DNA from: a virus
Virus record (IMG/VR): IMGVR_UViG_3300035187_003154
Span: 1 to 26,503 of that record
DNA: 26,503 bases
Reading direction: 5' to 3' (one strand)
A program made the translations under genes and the position numbers. The notes beneath the pieces were generated by a model. It was not told the origin of the DNA. It made no database searches and worked only from the letters and a program-made list of their open reading frames with translations. Shown here piece by piece: positions 8,856-15,342 of the stretch (its first letter is position 1; each line of letters starts with the position of its first letter).

Positions 8856-9328
8856 ACTTCGACACCGCCTTCGCCCTGCTGCTCGGCCACGAGGGCGACT
8901 TCTCCGACCACGCGGCAGACCTCGGCGGCAAAACCCGCTTCGGCATCACCGAAGCCGTCGCCCGCCAGGCCGGCTACACGGGCGACATGCGCGCCCTGCC
9001 GGTGGATCTGGCCAAGCGCATCTACCTGGACAGCTACTGGCGCCCCGTGCGCGCTGATGACCTGCCGCCCGGCGTGCGCTACATCGTCTTCGACGGCGCC
9101 GTCAACAGCGGCCCCGCGCAATCGGCCCTGTGGCTGCAGCGGGCGCTGGGCGTCACGGCCGATGGCGTCATTGGCCCCAAGACCCTGGCCGCCGCCTACG
9201 CCAAAGACGCGCAGCAGCTAAAAACCGCCATCCTCGCCCAGCGGCTGCGCTTCATGACCAGCCTGACCAACTGGCCCGCCTTCAGCCGAGGCTGGGCCCG
9301 CCGCATTGCAGACCTGATGGAGGCCTGA
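8852..9328 (+). CDS. Endolysin, GH108-type N-acetylmuramidase
   Basis: This 158-residue lysozyme has the GH108 signature: HEGDFSDHAADLGG with catalytic Glu14, then GGKTRFGIT at 25-33. A C-terminal peptidoglycan-binding type-3 domain follows, seen as VFDGAVNSG near residue 72 and GVTADGVIGPKTLAA near 95. The family cuts the MurNAc-GlcNAc bond in peptidoglycan. The usual family motif is 'EGGY'; here it is EGDF, a mild variation. There is no signal peptide or N-terminal membrane anchor, so export depends on a holin. It starts within the previous stop (ATGA), and the holin-type gene follows after three bases. Confidence 0.9.
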   Translation: MNFDTAFALLLGHEGDFSDHAADLGGKTRFGITEAVARQAGYTGDMRALPVDLAKRIYLDSYWRPVRADDLPPGVRYIVFDGAVNSGPAQSALWLQRALGVTADGVIGPKTLAAAYAKDAQQLKTAILAQRLRFMTSLTNWPAFSRGWARRIADLMEA

Positions 9329-9331
9329 CCC

Positions 9332-9847
9332 ATGGCTGACTTCGACTGGAAAAAGGTAGTCGGCGCCGTCGCCCCCGGCCTGGCCACGGCGCTGGGCGGG
9401 CCGCTGGCCGGTGCGGCGGTGGGCGTGCTCAGCCGCGAACTGCTGGGCCGCCCTGACGCCACCCAAGACGAAGTGGCCCAGGCCGTGCAGGCCGGCGGCG
9501 TGGACGTGCTGGAGAAGATCCGCACCGCAGACCAGGCCTTCGCCACCCGCATGCGCGAGCTGGACGTGGACGTCGACAAACTCCACCAGGCCGACCGCGC
9601 CAACGCCCGCGACCGCGAAGCCAAAAGCGGCGACGTCTGGACCCCGCGCCTGCTCGCCTTCGGCATCACCGCCGGCTTCTTCGGCGTGCTGGGCTGGCTG
9701 CTGGCCCAAGGCAAACCCGCAGAAGGCGGCGACGCCCTCCTGGTCATGCTCGGCGCCCTGGGGGGCGCCTGGGCCAGCGTGGTGGCCTACTACTTCGGCA
9801 GCTCAGCAGGGTCAGCGGCGAAGACGGCGATTCTGGCCAAGGGGTAG
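9332..9847 (+). CDS. Holin of the 3TM type
   Basis: The 171 residues begin MADFDWKKVVGAVAPGLATALGG. They contain one weakly hydrophobic Gly/Ala-rich helix near residues 8-35, a charged helical middle (about 40-105), and two strong membrane segments (LLAFGITAGFFGVLGWLLA at about 107-125 and ALLVMLGALGGAWASVVAYYF at about 134-155). This is the layout of the 'holin family / 3TMs phage holin' proteins found beside GH108 endolysins. No spanin pair was recognised in or after this gene. Confidence 0.75.
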   Translation: MADFDWKKVVGAVAPGLATALGGPLAGAAVGVLSRELLGRPDATQDEVAQAVQAGGVDVLEKIRTADQAFATRMRELDVDVDKLHQADRANARDREAKSGDVWTPRLLAFGITAGFFGVLGWLLAQGKPAEGGDALLVMLGALGGAWASVVAYYFGSSAGSAAKTAILAKG

Positions 9848-9976
9848 GGCTGCGGCTGGTGGCTCACCGCATGAGCCTGGACTGTGGGGATTTCTGCCCA
9901 ACTACCCCCTTCAAACGCCTGTTTTGCGCCTATTTCCCCAGGGCGCTTACCTCGTAGCGCGGGTGGCGCATAGGAT

Positions 9977-10035
9977 TCGAAATCCGGCGTACTGGTTCTC
10001 CAGTACCGAGGGTTCGAATCCCTCCCTTTCCGCCA
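9977..10035 (+). pseudogene. 3' part of tRNA-Ser(CGA): attachment core
   Basis: The segment has an anticodon loop with CGA at 9978-9980 and a long class II variable arm with a perfect 7-bp stem (GTACTGG 9989-9995, CCAGTAC 10000-10006). A T arm follows (GAGGG 10008-10012, CCCTC 10020-10024), then the acceptor 3' strand CCTTTCC, discriminator G and CCA (10033-10035). No matching 5' acceptor strand (GGAAAGG) or D arm lies upstream, and the anticodon stem is imperfect. It is therefore not a working tRNA but the half carried by the phage to restore the host gene after integration. Confidence 0.8.
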
Positions 10036-10045
10036 AAATCAACAA

Positions 10046-10074
10046 CTTAGCGCGCTTTCTGAAGTGACGCTAAG
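10046..10074 (-). terminator. Possible terminator behind the integrase
   Basis: Inverted repeat CTTAGCG (10046-10052) / CGCTAAG (10068-10074). Read on the minus strand it is followed by a T-rich run (TTGTTGATTTT). It lies 40 bases after the integrase stop. The loop of 15 bases is long, so confidence is modest. Confidence 0.45.
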
Positions 10075-10113
10075 GGGCCGAGGCAGCAGGCACTGTGGGG
10101 AAATCCTCCCAAG

Positions 10114-11067
10114 TCAGGCCCGCTTGCGGCCAATTTGGCCCACAGCGGCCGCCAGGGTGTCGGCATACAGGTGCGCGTAGCGCTGGGTGCTGACCGGGCT
10201 TTTGTGGCCCAGAACCTGGCCCACGGTGAACAGAGGCACGCCCGCGTTGGCCATTTCGCTGGCCGCGCTGTGGCGCAGATCGTGAAAGCGCACGTCCCCC
10301 AGCCCTACCTTGGCCGCAGCGCGGCTCCAGGCGGCCTGGACGCCGCGTTTGTGGCCCGTCAGGGGTAGGTGCTTGAGCAGGTGGCGGATGCGCGGGTGCG
10401 CGGGGATGATGCGCGGCTGGCCGTTCTTGCTGTCGGTCAGCACCAGCAGGTTGTCCTGCGCGGTCACGTGCCACAGCTCGCCCAGGCGCATGCCGGTGTA
10501 GAAGCACATGCGGATGGCGATCTGCGCCTGCCAACTGCCGCAGGCGCGGCAGGCCTTGAGCATGCCCTCGCGCGTGAGGTATACCTTGCGGGCGTTGCGC
10601 ACGGCCGGCATCAGCATGCGGGCGGTGGGGTCGGTGTCTGTCAGGCCGTGGCGCTTCCAGGCCCAGCGGCAGGCGGCCTTGAGCAAGGCCAGGCGGTTCT
10701 TGATGGTGGCCGGGCCGGCGTCTGCGGCCTTGATGACCTCTTGGGCCACTGTGGGCAGATCGCTCATCGGGCGGCCCTGCCAGGCCCAGGCGATGGCGCC
10801 CAGGTGCTCAGCGGCGCTCTTGTAGCTCTTGAGCGCTGTCTTGTCGGTGAGGTAGTGCTTGACGGCCTGGTCGATCAGGGGTTCGTCGCGGGCGATGCCA
10901 GATGCAAGGCCGTACAGGCGCGCGGTTTCAGCTCGGTCGAACGTGTCAGCCTGGGCTTGACTCCAGCCTTGCGGAAGCAGTCGAGTAAGTCGGTGTCGGC
11001 GGCCCGCAATGTAGCGGTCGAACTCAAAGCGCCAGCGCTTGTCAGCTTTTGACCAGTAGATCGACAT
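10114..11067 (-). CDS. int: Tyrosine-recombinase integrase
   Basis: This 317-residue phage integrase is ordered as follows: an N-terminal arm-binding region (about 1-60), a core-binding SAM-like domain (about 62-150) and a catalytic domain. Visible active-site residues are Arg194 (YTGMRLGEL), Lys214 (SKNGQ), His262 and Arg265 (HDLRH), His288 (LGHKS) and the nucleophile Tyr297 (QRYAHLY). All required residues are present, so it should be active. It lies directly beside the tRNA-Ser-derived core, which fits a tRNA-targeting enzyme. Its first ~190 bases overlap the upstream HTH gene in another frame. It is the last gene of the leftward operon. Confidence 0.95.
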   Translation of the reverse strand: MSIYWSKADKRWRFEFDRYIAGRRHRLTRLLPQGWSQAQADTFDRAETARLYGLASGIARDEPLIDQAVKHYLTDKTALKSYKSAAEHLGAIAWAWQGRPMSDLPTVAQEVIKAADAGPATIKNRLALLKAACRWAWKRHGLTDTDPTARMLMPAVRNARKVYLTREGMLKACRACGSWQAQIAIRMCFYTGMRLGELWHVTAQDNLLVLTDSKNGQPRIIPAHPRIRHLLKHLPLTGHKRGVQAAWSRAAAKVGLGDVRFHDLRHSAASEMANAGVPLFTVGQVLGHKSPVSTQRYAHLYADTLAAAVGQIGRKRA

Positions 11068-11225
11068 GATGCGAGGTAGCTCTCCACGTCAGCAGGGGCG
11101 AAGCGCATGGCGCCGTCGTTCGCGCCCACGCGGTAGCAGATGAGCCGCCCAGAATACGCCAGGTCGTACACGGCCCGGCGGCTGATGCCCAACTGGCGGC
11201 CCACGTCGCTTGCGGTAAGCAGCAT
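10875..11225 (-). CDS. Excisionase-like HTH DNA-binding protein
   Basis: This 116-residue protein has an N-terminal MerR/AlpA-type helix-turn-helix and wing: LTASDVGRQLGISRRAVYDL, then the wing with MRFAPADVESYLASCR. This resembles excisionases and binding proteins encoded next to tyrosine integrases. It would bend attP DNA and steer integration towards excision. The C-terminal ~64 residues (from about STGQKLTSAG) are encoded in DNA that also encodes the start of the integrase in another frame. Similar C-termini (TSAG..., FRKAG, LTRST) recur, from memory, in such proteins of Burkholderiales phages, so the overlap is probably real rather than a misplaced stop. The ATG at 11225 was chosen because the HTH starts there. 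Confidence 0.75.
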   Translation of the reverse strand: MLLTASDVGRQLGISRRAVYDLAYSGRLICYRVGANDGAMRFAPADVESYLASCRSTGQKLTSAGALSSTATLRAADTDLLDCFRKAGVKPRLTRSTELKPRACTALHLASPATNP

Positions 11226-11226
11226 G

Positions 11227-11532
11227 TCAGTGAATCCCGTGGTGCTGCTCAGTCGCCCGCACCAGCGCCAGGCCGCTGTGGGCGCGGGCCAGGGCGCGGG
11301 CTTGGTGGTCGGCCATGCGCTGCTGGCGCAGGTGCAGGGGCTCCCAGCCGTCGATGAGGGCCAGCTCGTGCTGCGCGGGCGGAAGCTGCAGGTACCGGTA
11401 CCAGCCCTGGCCCTTGACCAGCTTGCGCCAGGCGGCGGGCAGTTGCGGGTCGTCCGTGGTGGTGCGCAGCGCCTCGGCCTGGCGCTGCAGCTCGGCAATC
11501 TGGTGCTCGATGTGGGTGAGGTCTTGAGTCAT
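11227..11532 (-). CDS. Unknown early protein, helical
   Basis: This 101-residue protein starts at MTQDLTHIEHQIAELQRQAE with a short heptad-like coiled coil. A Trp/Tyr-containing middle (WRKLVKGQGWYRYLQ) follows, then a basic helix and a His-rich end. The ATG overlaps the upstream stop (ATGA) and its own stop is one base before the HTH gene, so it is translated within the same chain. No family is recognised. The coiled coil suggests oligomer formation or a protein partner. Confidence 0.65.
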   Translation of the reverse strand: MTQDLTHIEHQIAELQRQAEALRTTTDDPQLPAAWRKLVKGQGWYRYLQLPPAQHELALIDGWEPLHLRQQRMADHQARALARAHSGLALVRATEQHHGIH

Positions 11533-12494
11533 CACTTCGGCTCGGGCTGGGTGGTGGTGGTGGGTGGGGCGGCGTACAGCGGGCGCAGCGGGCCGTACAG
11601 CCGTTTCTCGGTGGCGGACTGGCGGTACAGGCGATGTTTCGGGTGGCCGGTGTTGTCGATCCAGGCTGCCGGTTCCATGTTCCCGCAATCTGTTTCGGGG
11701 ACATCCTTCTGCGGCTGCTGCTTCGCTTCGTACAGCGGCGTCTTGATCCAGTCGCCGCGATAGCCTTTGCGATCCTGGGTCCATTCAAGGTGCCGATTGA
11801 GCGGCTCATGGGCGTCGACGTACATCCAGGCCACTGGCTTCTGGCCTGCATCCCGGCGCGGTGGGTGCGGGTACAGCGCATGTTCCCGTCTTCCTGGTTC
11901 GCTCCAATAACGCAGACCATGACAGGTGCCGTCTTCCTCGATGTCGATCCACGCCACGGGCGTGGCCTGCTCCGGCTCGCGGCGGGGTGGGTGGGTGTAA
12001 AGAGGCGCCTCATGCCACTCGTCTGAGCCTCGGAGGTGGTCCATGCGCTGCACTACCGTCGCCTGTTTCCACGGTTCCGTTTTGTGCCTATAAAGCCACG
12101 CCACCGGCTCCTGCTCCGTCTGCTCCAGCGGGGCCTCGTCGCACACTTTGTCAAGCAACTGCAGCGCAGTGATTAGCTCTTCTTTCGTCGCCTTGATGCC
12201 GGGATTGCCTCCAGCGGCCTCCCATGCCTCTTGGACGGTTATGGTTGCCCGCTCCGGCTGCTCCCGCTTCTGCTCCATCGCAGCCCACCAACCCGCGCAG
12301 TAGGCGATCTTCTCGGCCTCGGTCTGGGCTTCTGGTGGGGGCTTCTGCTGCTCCAGCGCGGCGCGGAGGGCGGTGATGGCGTCAATGGTGCTGACATACG
12401 GCTTTACCTTGTGGTGCGCGTGCCAACTGTTCTCGTACTCCAACGCCTCCAGCACCTGCTGTAGCGTGGCGCGTGGTACGGTCACTTGATCCAT
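11532..12494 (-). CDS. Repeat protein with four 'PVAW...PLY' modules
   Basis: This 320-residue protein has an N-terminal helical region (MDQVTVPRATLQQVLEALEY; then STIDAITALRAALEQQ), common at the start of Burkholderiales phage early proteins. A Trp-containing middle follows (CAGWWAAMEQ). Four divergent modules of ~37-44 residues then begin with PVAW or PAAW and end in PLY or ALY, at about 129-172, 178-214, 219-258 and 274-311, followed by a Pro/Thr tail. Modules are joined by Pro/Arg/Gln-rich linkers. The pattern is related in style to small DUF551-type domains ending in W-x-PLP. The function is unknown; the multi-module build suggests ligand or protein binding. The start was chosen at MDQV because the preceding codons are not phage-like and overlap the small membrane gene. 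Confidence 0.75.
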   Translation of the reverse strand: MDQVTVPRATLQQVLEALEYENSWHAHHKVKPYVSTIDAITALRAALEQQKPPPEAQTEAEKIAYCAGWWAAMEQKREQPERATITVQEAWEAAGGNPGIKATKEELITALQLLDKVCDEAPLEQTEQEPVAWLYRHKTEPWKQATVVQRMDHLRGSDEWHEAPLYTHPPRREPEQATPVAWIDIEEDGTCHGLRYWSEPGRREHALYPHPPRRDAGQKPVAWMYVDAHEPLNRHLEWTQDRKGYRGDWIKTPLYEAKQQPQKDVPETDCGNMEPAAWIDNTGHPKHRLYRQSATEKRLYGPLRPLYAAPPTTTTQPEPK

Positions 12495-12610
12495 GCCCAG
12501 ATTCCCCAAATTGCAACCGCCAGCAAGGCGACCAGGCCGACGATGGCCAGCACTACCAGCAGGCGGCCGAAAAGCTCCAGGCCGTCCTCGTTTTCGATGT
12601 TGTTCCTCAT
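12482..12610 (-). CDS. Small single-TM protein (42 residues)
   Basis: This short gene encodes MRNNIENEDGLELFGR and then a strong membrane helix (LLVVLAIVGLVALLAVAIWG), ending IWAWIK. Its ATG is inside the upstream stop (ATGA). Its own stop lies 13 bases past the start of the repeat-protein gene, so it fits the overlap chain precisely. An acidic N-terminus before a single helix is typical of small phage inner-membrane proteins. Function unknown. Confidence 0.7.
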   Translation of the reverse strand: MRNNIENEDGLELFGRLLVVLAIVGLVALLAVAIWGIWAWIK

Positions 12611-12975
12611 GCAAAAAGCTCCAATTGAGGCGCCACCGGCTTGGCGGCTGGCGGTGGGGTGGTGAGGGTCATGGTGGGGGCTTGGTCGTCGTCATCGAGC
12701 CACTGCACCAGGGGGCCGGCGGGCTGCATGTCGTGCTCGCCGAACCAGTGGCCGAAGCCGGGCGGGGCGTTGGACCAGTCATGCTTCACCAGGTAGCAGC
12801 GCCCGGCCAGGCCTTCGTAGTCCTTGACGATGAGCACGGTGGCGCGGCCCCAGCGTGTTTCCACGCAGTCGCCCACGGCAAAGCGCGGGGGCGGCAGGTT
12901 GTGCGGCGGGTAGTGCTCCCACCAGGGGCCTTCCTGGCCCGGGAAGGGCCACAGGGGGGTGGCGCGCGTGGTCAT
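12607..12975 (-). CDS. Unknown early protein
   Basis: This 122-residue protein is rich in Pro, Trp and His at the N-terminus (PLWPFPGQEGPWWEHYPPHN). A small beta domain follows (FAVGDCVETRWGRATVLIVKDYEG, described here as a segment near 32-56), reminiscent of an SH3-like barrel of the 'G-D-x-V...G-x-A-x-V' type. It ends in APQLELFA. Such barrels often bind nucleic acid or protein, but this is inference from pattern only. It is coupled on both sides by ATGA overlaps. No named family is recognised. Confidence 0.65.
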   Translation of the reverse strand: MTTRATPLWPFPGQEGPWWEHYPPHNLPPPRFAVGDCVETRWGRATVLIVKDYEGLAGRCYLVKHDWSNAPPGFGHWFGEHDMQPAGPLVQWLDDDDQAPTMTLTTPPPAAKPVAPQLELFA

Positions 12976-13253
12976 GCTTGCCCCTTCGCCCGTGCAATGG
13001 CGGCGCGGGCTTCATCCTCCATCGCCGCATCAACGTATTCGTCTAGACACTCCATTGCATACAGGCTCAACTCAGGCGTGATGCAGTCTGATCTGTCGGC
13101 GTCGCGGATAAACCGATACCGTTCTGCATCCACCCGAAGCCGCTCGACCTCGGCATAAAGGCGTCGCAGTTCTGATGCGACCTCTTTGTCCCACGGGTTG
13201 CTGAACTTATCCAGCGAATCAGCCATCCGCAGGGCGGTAGGTTGTGTGGTCAT
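12972..13253 (-). CDS. Unknown early protein with coiled coil
   Basis: This 93-residue protein has a central heptad region (VASELRRLYAEVERLRVDAE) followed by RYRFIRD, a pattern often seen in small phage proteins of unknown role. The ATG at 13253 is preferred over a GTG at 13268 because AGGGG lies seven bases upstream. The GTG would overlap the previous stop as GTGA, so it remains possible. Acidic overall, no membrane segment. Its stop overlaps the next start (ATGA). Confidence 0.65.
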   Translation of the reverse strand: MTTQPTALRMADSLDKFSNPWDKEVASELRRLYAEVERLRVDAERYRFIRDADRSDCITPELSLYAMECLDEYVDAAMEDEARAAIARAKGQA

Positions 13254-13264
13254 GCTGCAGCCCC

Positions 13265-13549
13265 TCACCTCAACGCATGCCGCGTAATCCCCACGATGCC
13301 GTTCGGCAAGCCCTCCGCGCCCAGGTGCTTGACGTTCGCGTCTGGCGGGGTTTCGAGGAACTTGCTGCTGTCTTGGCCGGTCACCTTGAGGTAGTCAATC
13401 TCCACCTTCGCGGTGTCCACCAGCACGCCGGCCACCTGGGCGACGGCGCGGGCGCGGTCGGGCTCCATGGGGTTGTCGCGGTCGCGCAGGGCGGCCAGGG
13501 TGTCCATCAGGTGGCTGCGCAGTTGGTCGATGTGCGGTGATGCGCTCAT
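13265..13549 (-). CDS. Unknown conserved-type phage protein
   Basis: This 94-residue protein begins MSASPHIDQLRSHLMDTLAAL and includes RARAVAQVAGVLVDTAKVEIDYLK, a helical hairpin pattern. From memory, this type recurs in temperate phages of Proteobacteria beside HNH genes. It has no known function. The start overlaps the stop of the HNH gene (ATGA). The C-terminal part (PPDANVKHLGAEGLPNGIVGI) is probably disordered. Confidence 0.7.
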   Translation of the reverse strand: MSASPHIDQLRSHLMDTLAALRDRDNPMEPDRARAVAQVAGVLVDTAKVEIDYLKVTGQDSSKFLETPPDANVKHLGAEGLPNGIVGITRHALR

Positions 13550-14268
13550 GGGCGGGGTTCCTTCTGGCTGTCTTGCTGGGTGATGCGGTTGACCTGGCGC
13601 GTGATGGCGCCCTTGAGCTGGATGAGCCGCGCTACCTCGGGGTGCCTGACGGTGGGCGCGTTGCGGCGGCCGTTCTCGGCCTGGCTGATGCACTCCAGCC
13701 GGTCCACGGTGATCTGCTCCAGCACGTTGCTGAACATGCCGGGCCGGAAGACGACCAGGTGCCCGGGCGGAATGGGGCCGTGCGCGGCCTCCCACATGAT
13801 GCGGGCCACGGGCTTCCAGCGCCTGGCGGGCACCAGCGCGGGGTCGTCCGTCATCTTGCGCTCCAGGTACCCGTCTTTGCTCAAGCGGTGGCTGCCGATG
13901 GGCAGGTAGTTGCGCGCTTCCTCGGGCTTGCGGCCGGGCTTGAACTGTGTGGCGCGGCAGTTCGGGTGCAGGCCGGCGCTGCCGGGCACGCCCTTGTTGT
14001 GCGGCACCACGCCGGGCTTGAACTGCGTGGCCGTCATGCGCGGGTCACGCTGGCCGCGTTGAATGCGCCCGCTCAACTGGCTGGCCAGGAAGGCGGCAGA
14101 CTTGTGCAGGCCCAGCAGAGTGGCCTTGGAGTAAACAGGCCCCAGCGAGCAGCCCAGCGCCTGCGCCACGAGCTGGGCGGGCATGTCCGGGTACAGCTTG
14201 CGCAGCATCTGCTCACGCTCAGGCGTCCAGCGGAAGCGGGGGGCGTTGATGTGGCGGGATTTGGTCAT
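13546..14268 (-). CDS. HNH endonuclease with N-terminal HTH
   Basis: This 240-residue protein starts with an HTH/SANT-like segment (WTPEREQMLRKLYPDMPAQL; ALGCSLGPVYSKATLLGL) for DNA recognition. A linker with two TQFKPG repeats (about 81 and 107) follows, then an HNH_3-type nuclease core. That core shows HGPIPPGHLVVFRPG (His163, His170), 'TVDRLECIS' near 187-195 and NGRRN at 199-203. Members of this group cut DNA at specific sites and often behave as free-standing homing endonucleases in phages; some assist packaging. The location here in the early operon, far from terminase, favours a homing or host-DNA role. The start at MTKSRH overlaps the upstream stop. Confidence 0.82.
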   Translation of the reverse strand: MTKSRHINAPRFRWTPEREQMLRKLYPDMPAQLVAQALGCSLGPVYSKATLLGLHKSAAFLASQLSGRIQRGQRDPRMTATQFKPGVVPHNKGVPGSAGLHPNCRATQFKPGRKPEEARNYLPIGSHRLSKDGYLERKMTDDPALVPARRWKPVARIMWEAAHGPIPPGHLVVFRPGMFSNVLEQITVDRLECISQAENGRRNAPTVRHPEVARLIQLKGAITRQVNRITQQDSQKEPRP

Positions 14269-14837
14269 GGCGTCACCCGCTTGAACTCGATGACCCAGAC
14301 CCAGGGGTTGGTGGACCAGGAGTTGGAGCCGTTGATGGACTCCCAAAGCTGCGCAAAGCCAGCCTTGTGCGAACCCTCCTGTGGTGCACCGCAGGCCGCC
14401 CACGGCGCTCCTTCCGCAATGGCATCCGCCTCGCTGATGTCCTGCAGGCGCTCCACGCGCACGCCGGTCACCTCCAGCGTGATGCGGCTGGCCCAGCGGG
14501 GCATGTGGATGCTGGGCTTCCAGATTCGCTTCCACTCCGGGCGGTCCTCGCTGGCACGGTAGAGCGGCTTCATATGCTGATCCATGAGCGGCCAAGCACC
14601 GAGTGTTCGTGGTGCCCAAGTCTCACGCACCCACAGCCGGTCGCCGGGTTGCCGCCAGTACGGGCAGTGCGCCTCACGAATGCCAGTGGTTGCCGGTCCG
14701 GCACTGGCCATGCGCACAACGGCGCCGCCGCTGCTGATGAATAGGTCGGGCGCGAGCGCCCGCCGCGTCTGCGTCTTGGTGCCGGCCAGAATCGCGCGCA
14801 CCATCGGCGCGCTGAAGATGATCGGTCGTTCTTTCAT
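14265..14837 (-). CDS. ASCH-like phage protein
   Basis: This 190-residue protein has the N-terminal pattern RPIIFSAPMVRAILAGTKTQ-TRR, then PGDRLWVRETWA, and WKPSIHMPRWASRITLEVT with VERLQDISEADAIAEG. This layout is typical of ASCH-like proteins carried by many temperate phages. ASCH domains form a PUA-like barrel and are suspected to bind RNA or modified nucleotides. The biochemical role in phages is not known. It ends VWVIEFKRV, a common end for the family. The start ATG at 14837 has its own upstream overlap with the next gene of the chain. Confidence 0.78.
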   Translation of the reverse strand: MKERPIIFSAPMVRAILAGTKTQTRRALAPDLFISSGGAVVRMASAGPATTGIREAHCPYWRQPGDRLWVRETWAPRTLGAWPLMDQHMKPLYRASEDRPEWKRIWKPSIHMPRWASRITLEVTGVRVERLQDISEADAIAEGAPWAACGAPQEGSHKAGFAQLWESINGSNSWSTNPWVWVIEFKRVTP

Positions 14838-15091
14838 ACAGCCTCCCCCTCCAACGCCTCGGTCAGCATCTCCCTGATGCTCACCAACTGATGCCGCGTC
14901 TCCACCAGCTCCCCCAGCGTCTGGCCGTACACGCTCAGGTGCCGATCAATCGCCGCGCCCTGTTCCTCCAGCAGCGCCGCAGCGCGCACCAGGGTGGCCA
15001 GGTCTTTGGCGGTGACTTGGTGGCCGCGGTGGGCCACGATGCGCAGGCGCTGGGCCAGGGTGCTGGCGGCGGCGCGGTGGGGGGTGAGCAT
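14834..15091 (-). CDS. Unknown early protein, helical
   Basis: This 85-residue, largely alpha-helical protein begins MLTPHRAAASTLAQRLRIVA and ends SIREMLTEALEGEAV. A middle stretch (DLATLVRAAALLEEQGAAID) has coiled-coil character. It is translated through overlaps on both sides (TGATG upstream, ATGA downstream). No family is recognised. Its place among small early proteins suggests host takeover or regulation, without direct evidence. Confidence 0.6.
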   Translation of the reverse strand: MLTPHRAAASTLAQRLRIVAHRGHQVTAKDLATLVRAAALLEEQGAAIDRHLSVYGQTLGELVETRHQLVSIREMLTEALEGEAV

Positions 15092-15342
15092 CAGATGGCC
15101 TCCGGTTTGACAGGTGCTGCGGGCAGTGGCATCCAGTGCGTGACCTCGCGAATTCGCCAAGGTGATTCGTCGCAAGCCCAAACCCCGCCACGTGTGGTTC
15201 GGAGCCAAGTGCTGATGTCGACCGTGCCGGTAAGCCTCACAAATCGAAAAAGCGTGGACCGATACACCAGAACCCTCTCGCCATGCCCCGGCAAAATCTG
15301 CTTGCAGTCGCGCCACTGGTGGGCTGTGGAGTGATGGCTCAT
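15091..15342 (-). CDS. DUF551-type protein
   Basis: This 83-residue protein has the DUF551 layout. It opens with W-RDCKQILPGHGERVLVYR (Trp10, 'PG..ERVLV') and closes with VTHWMPLPAAP. DUF551 is a small phage-associated domain of unknown function, often present singly or as a C-terminal module. The start at MSHHSTAH overlaps the upstream HNH stop. The 'W-x-PLP' end resembles the PLY ends of the repeat protein downstream in the same operon, so the two may be related in fold. Confidence 0.78.
   Translation of the reverse strand: MSHHSTAHQWRDCKQILPGHGERVLVYRSTLFRFVRLTGTVDISTWLRTTRGGVWACDESPWRIREVTHWMPLPAAPVKPEAI

Larger units (their letters stand above)
9881..10112. other. attP region with arm-type repeats
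   Basis: This non-coding stretch lies between the lysis block and the integrase stop. It holds the tRNA-Ser 3' segment as presumed core, flanked by a 21-bp direct repeat at 9881-9901 and 10092-10112 that matches at 17 of 21 positions. Both copies contain ACTGTGGGGA and end in CCCAA. A third, inverted partial copy (TGGGGAAATA on the minus strand) lies at 9931-9940. Such repeats on both sides of a core are what tyrosine integrases use as arm sites. The remaining ~30 bases after 9847 show nothing else. Confidence 0.65.

Noticed and set aside
9942-10035. Complete functional tRNA-Ser gene
   Set aside because: No 5' acceptor strand complementary to CCTTTCC and no D arm could be found upstream; the anticodon stem has mismatches. 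Only the 3' part is present, as expected for attP.
9411-10067. Rightward open frame running from the holin gene through the attachment core
   Set aside because: It is an alternate frame of the holin gene that stays open by chance. The part beyond 9847 reads through the tRNA-derived segment and has no domain pattern.
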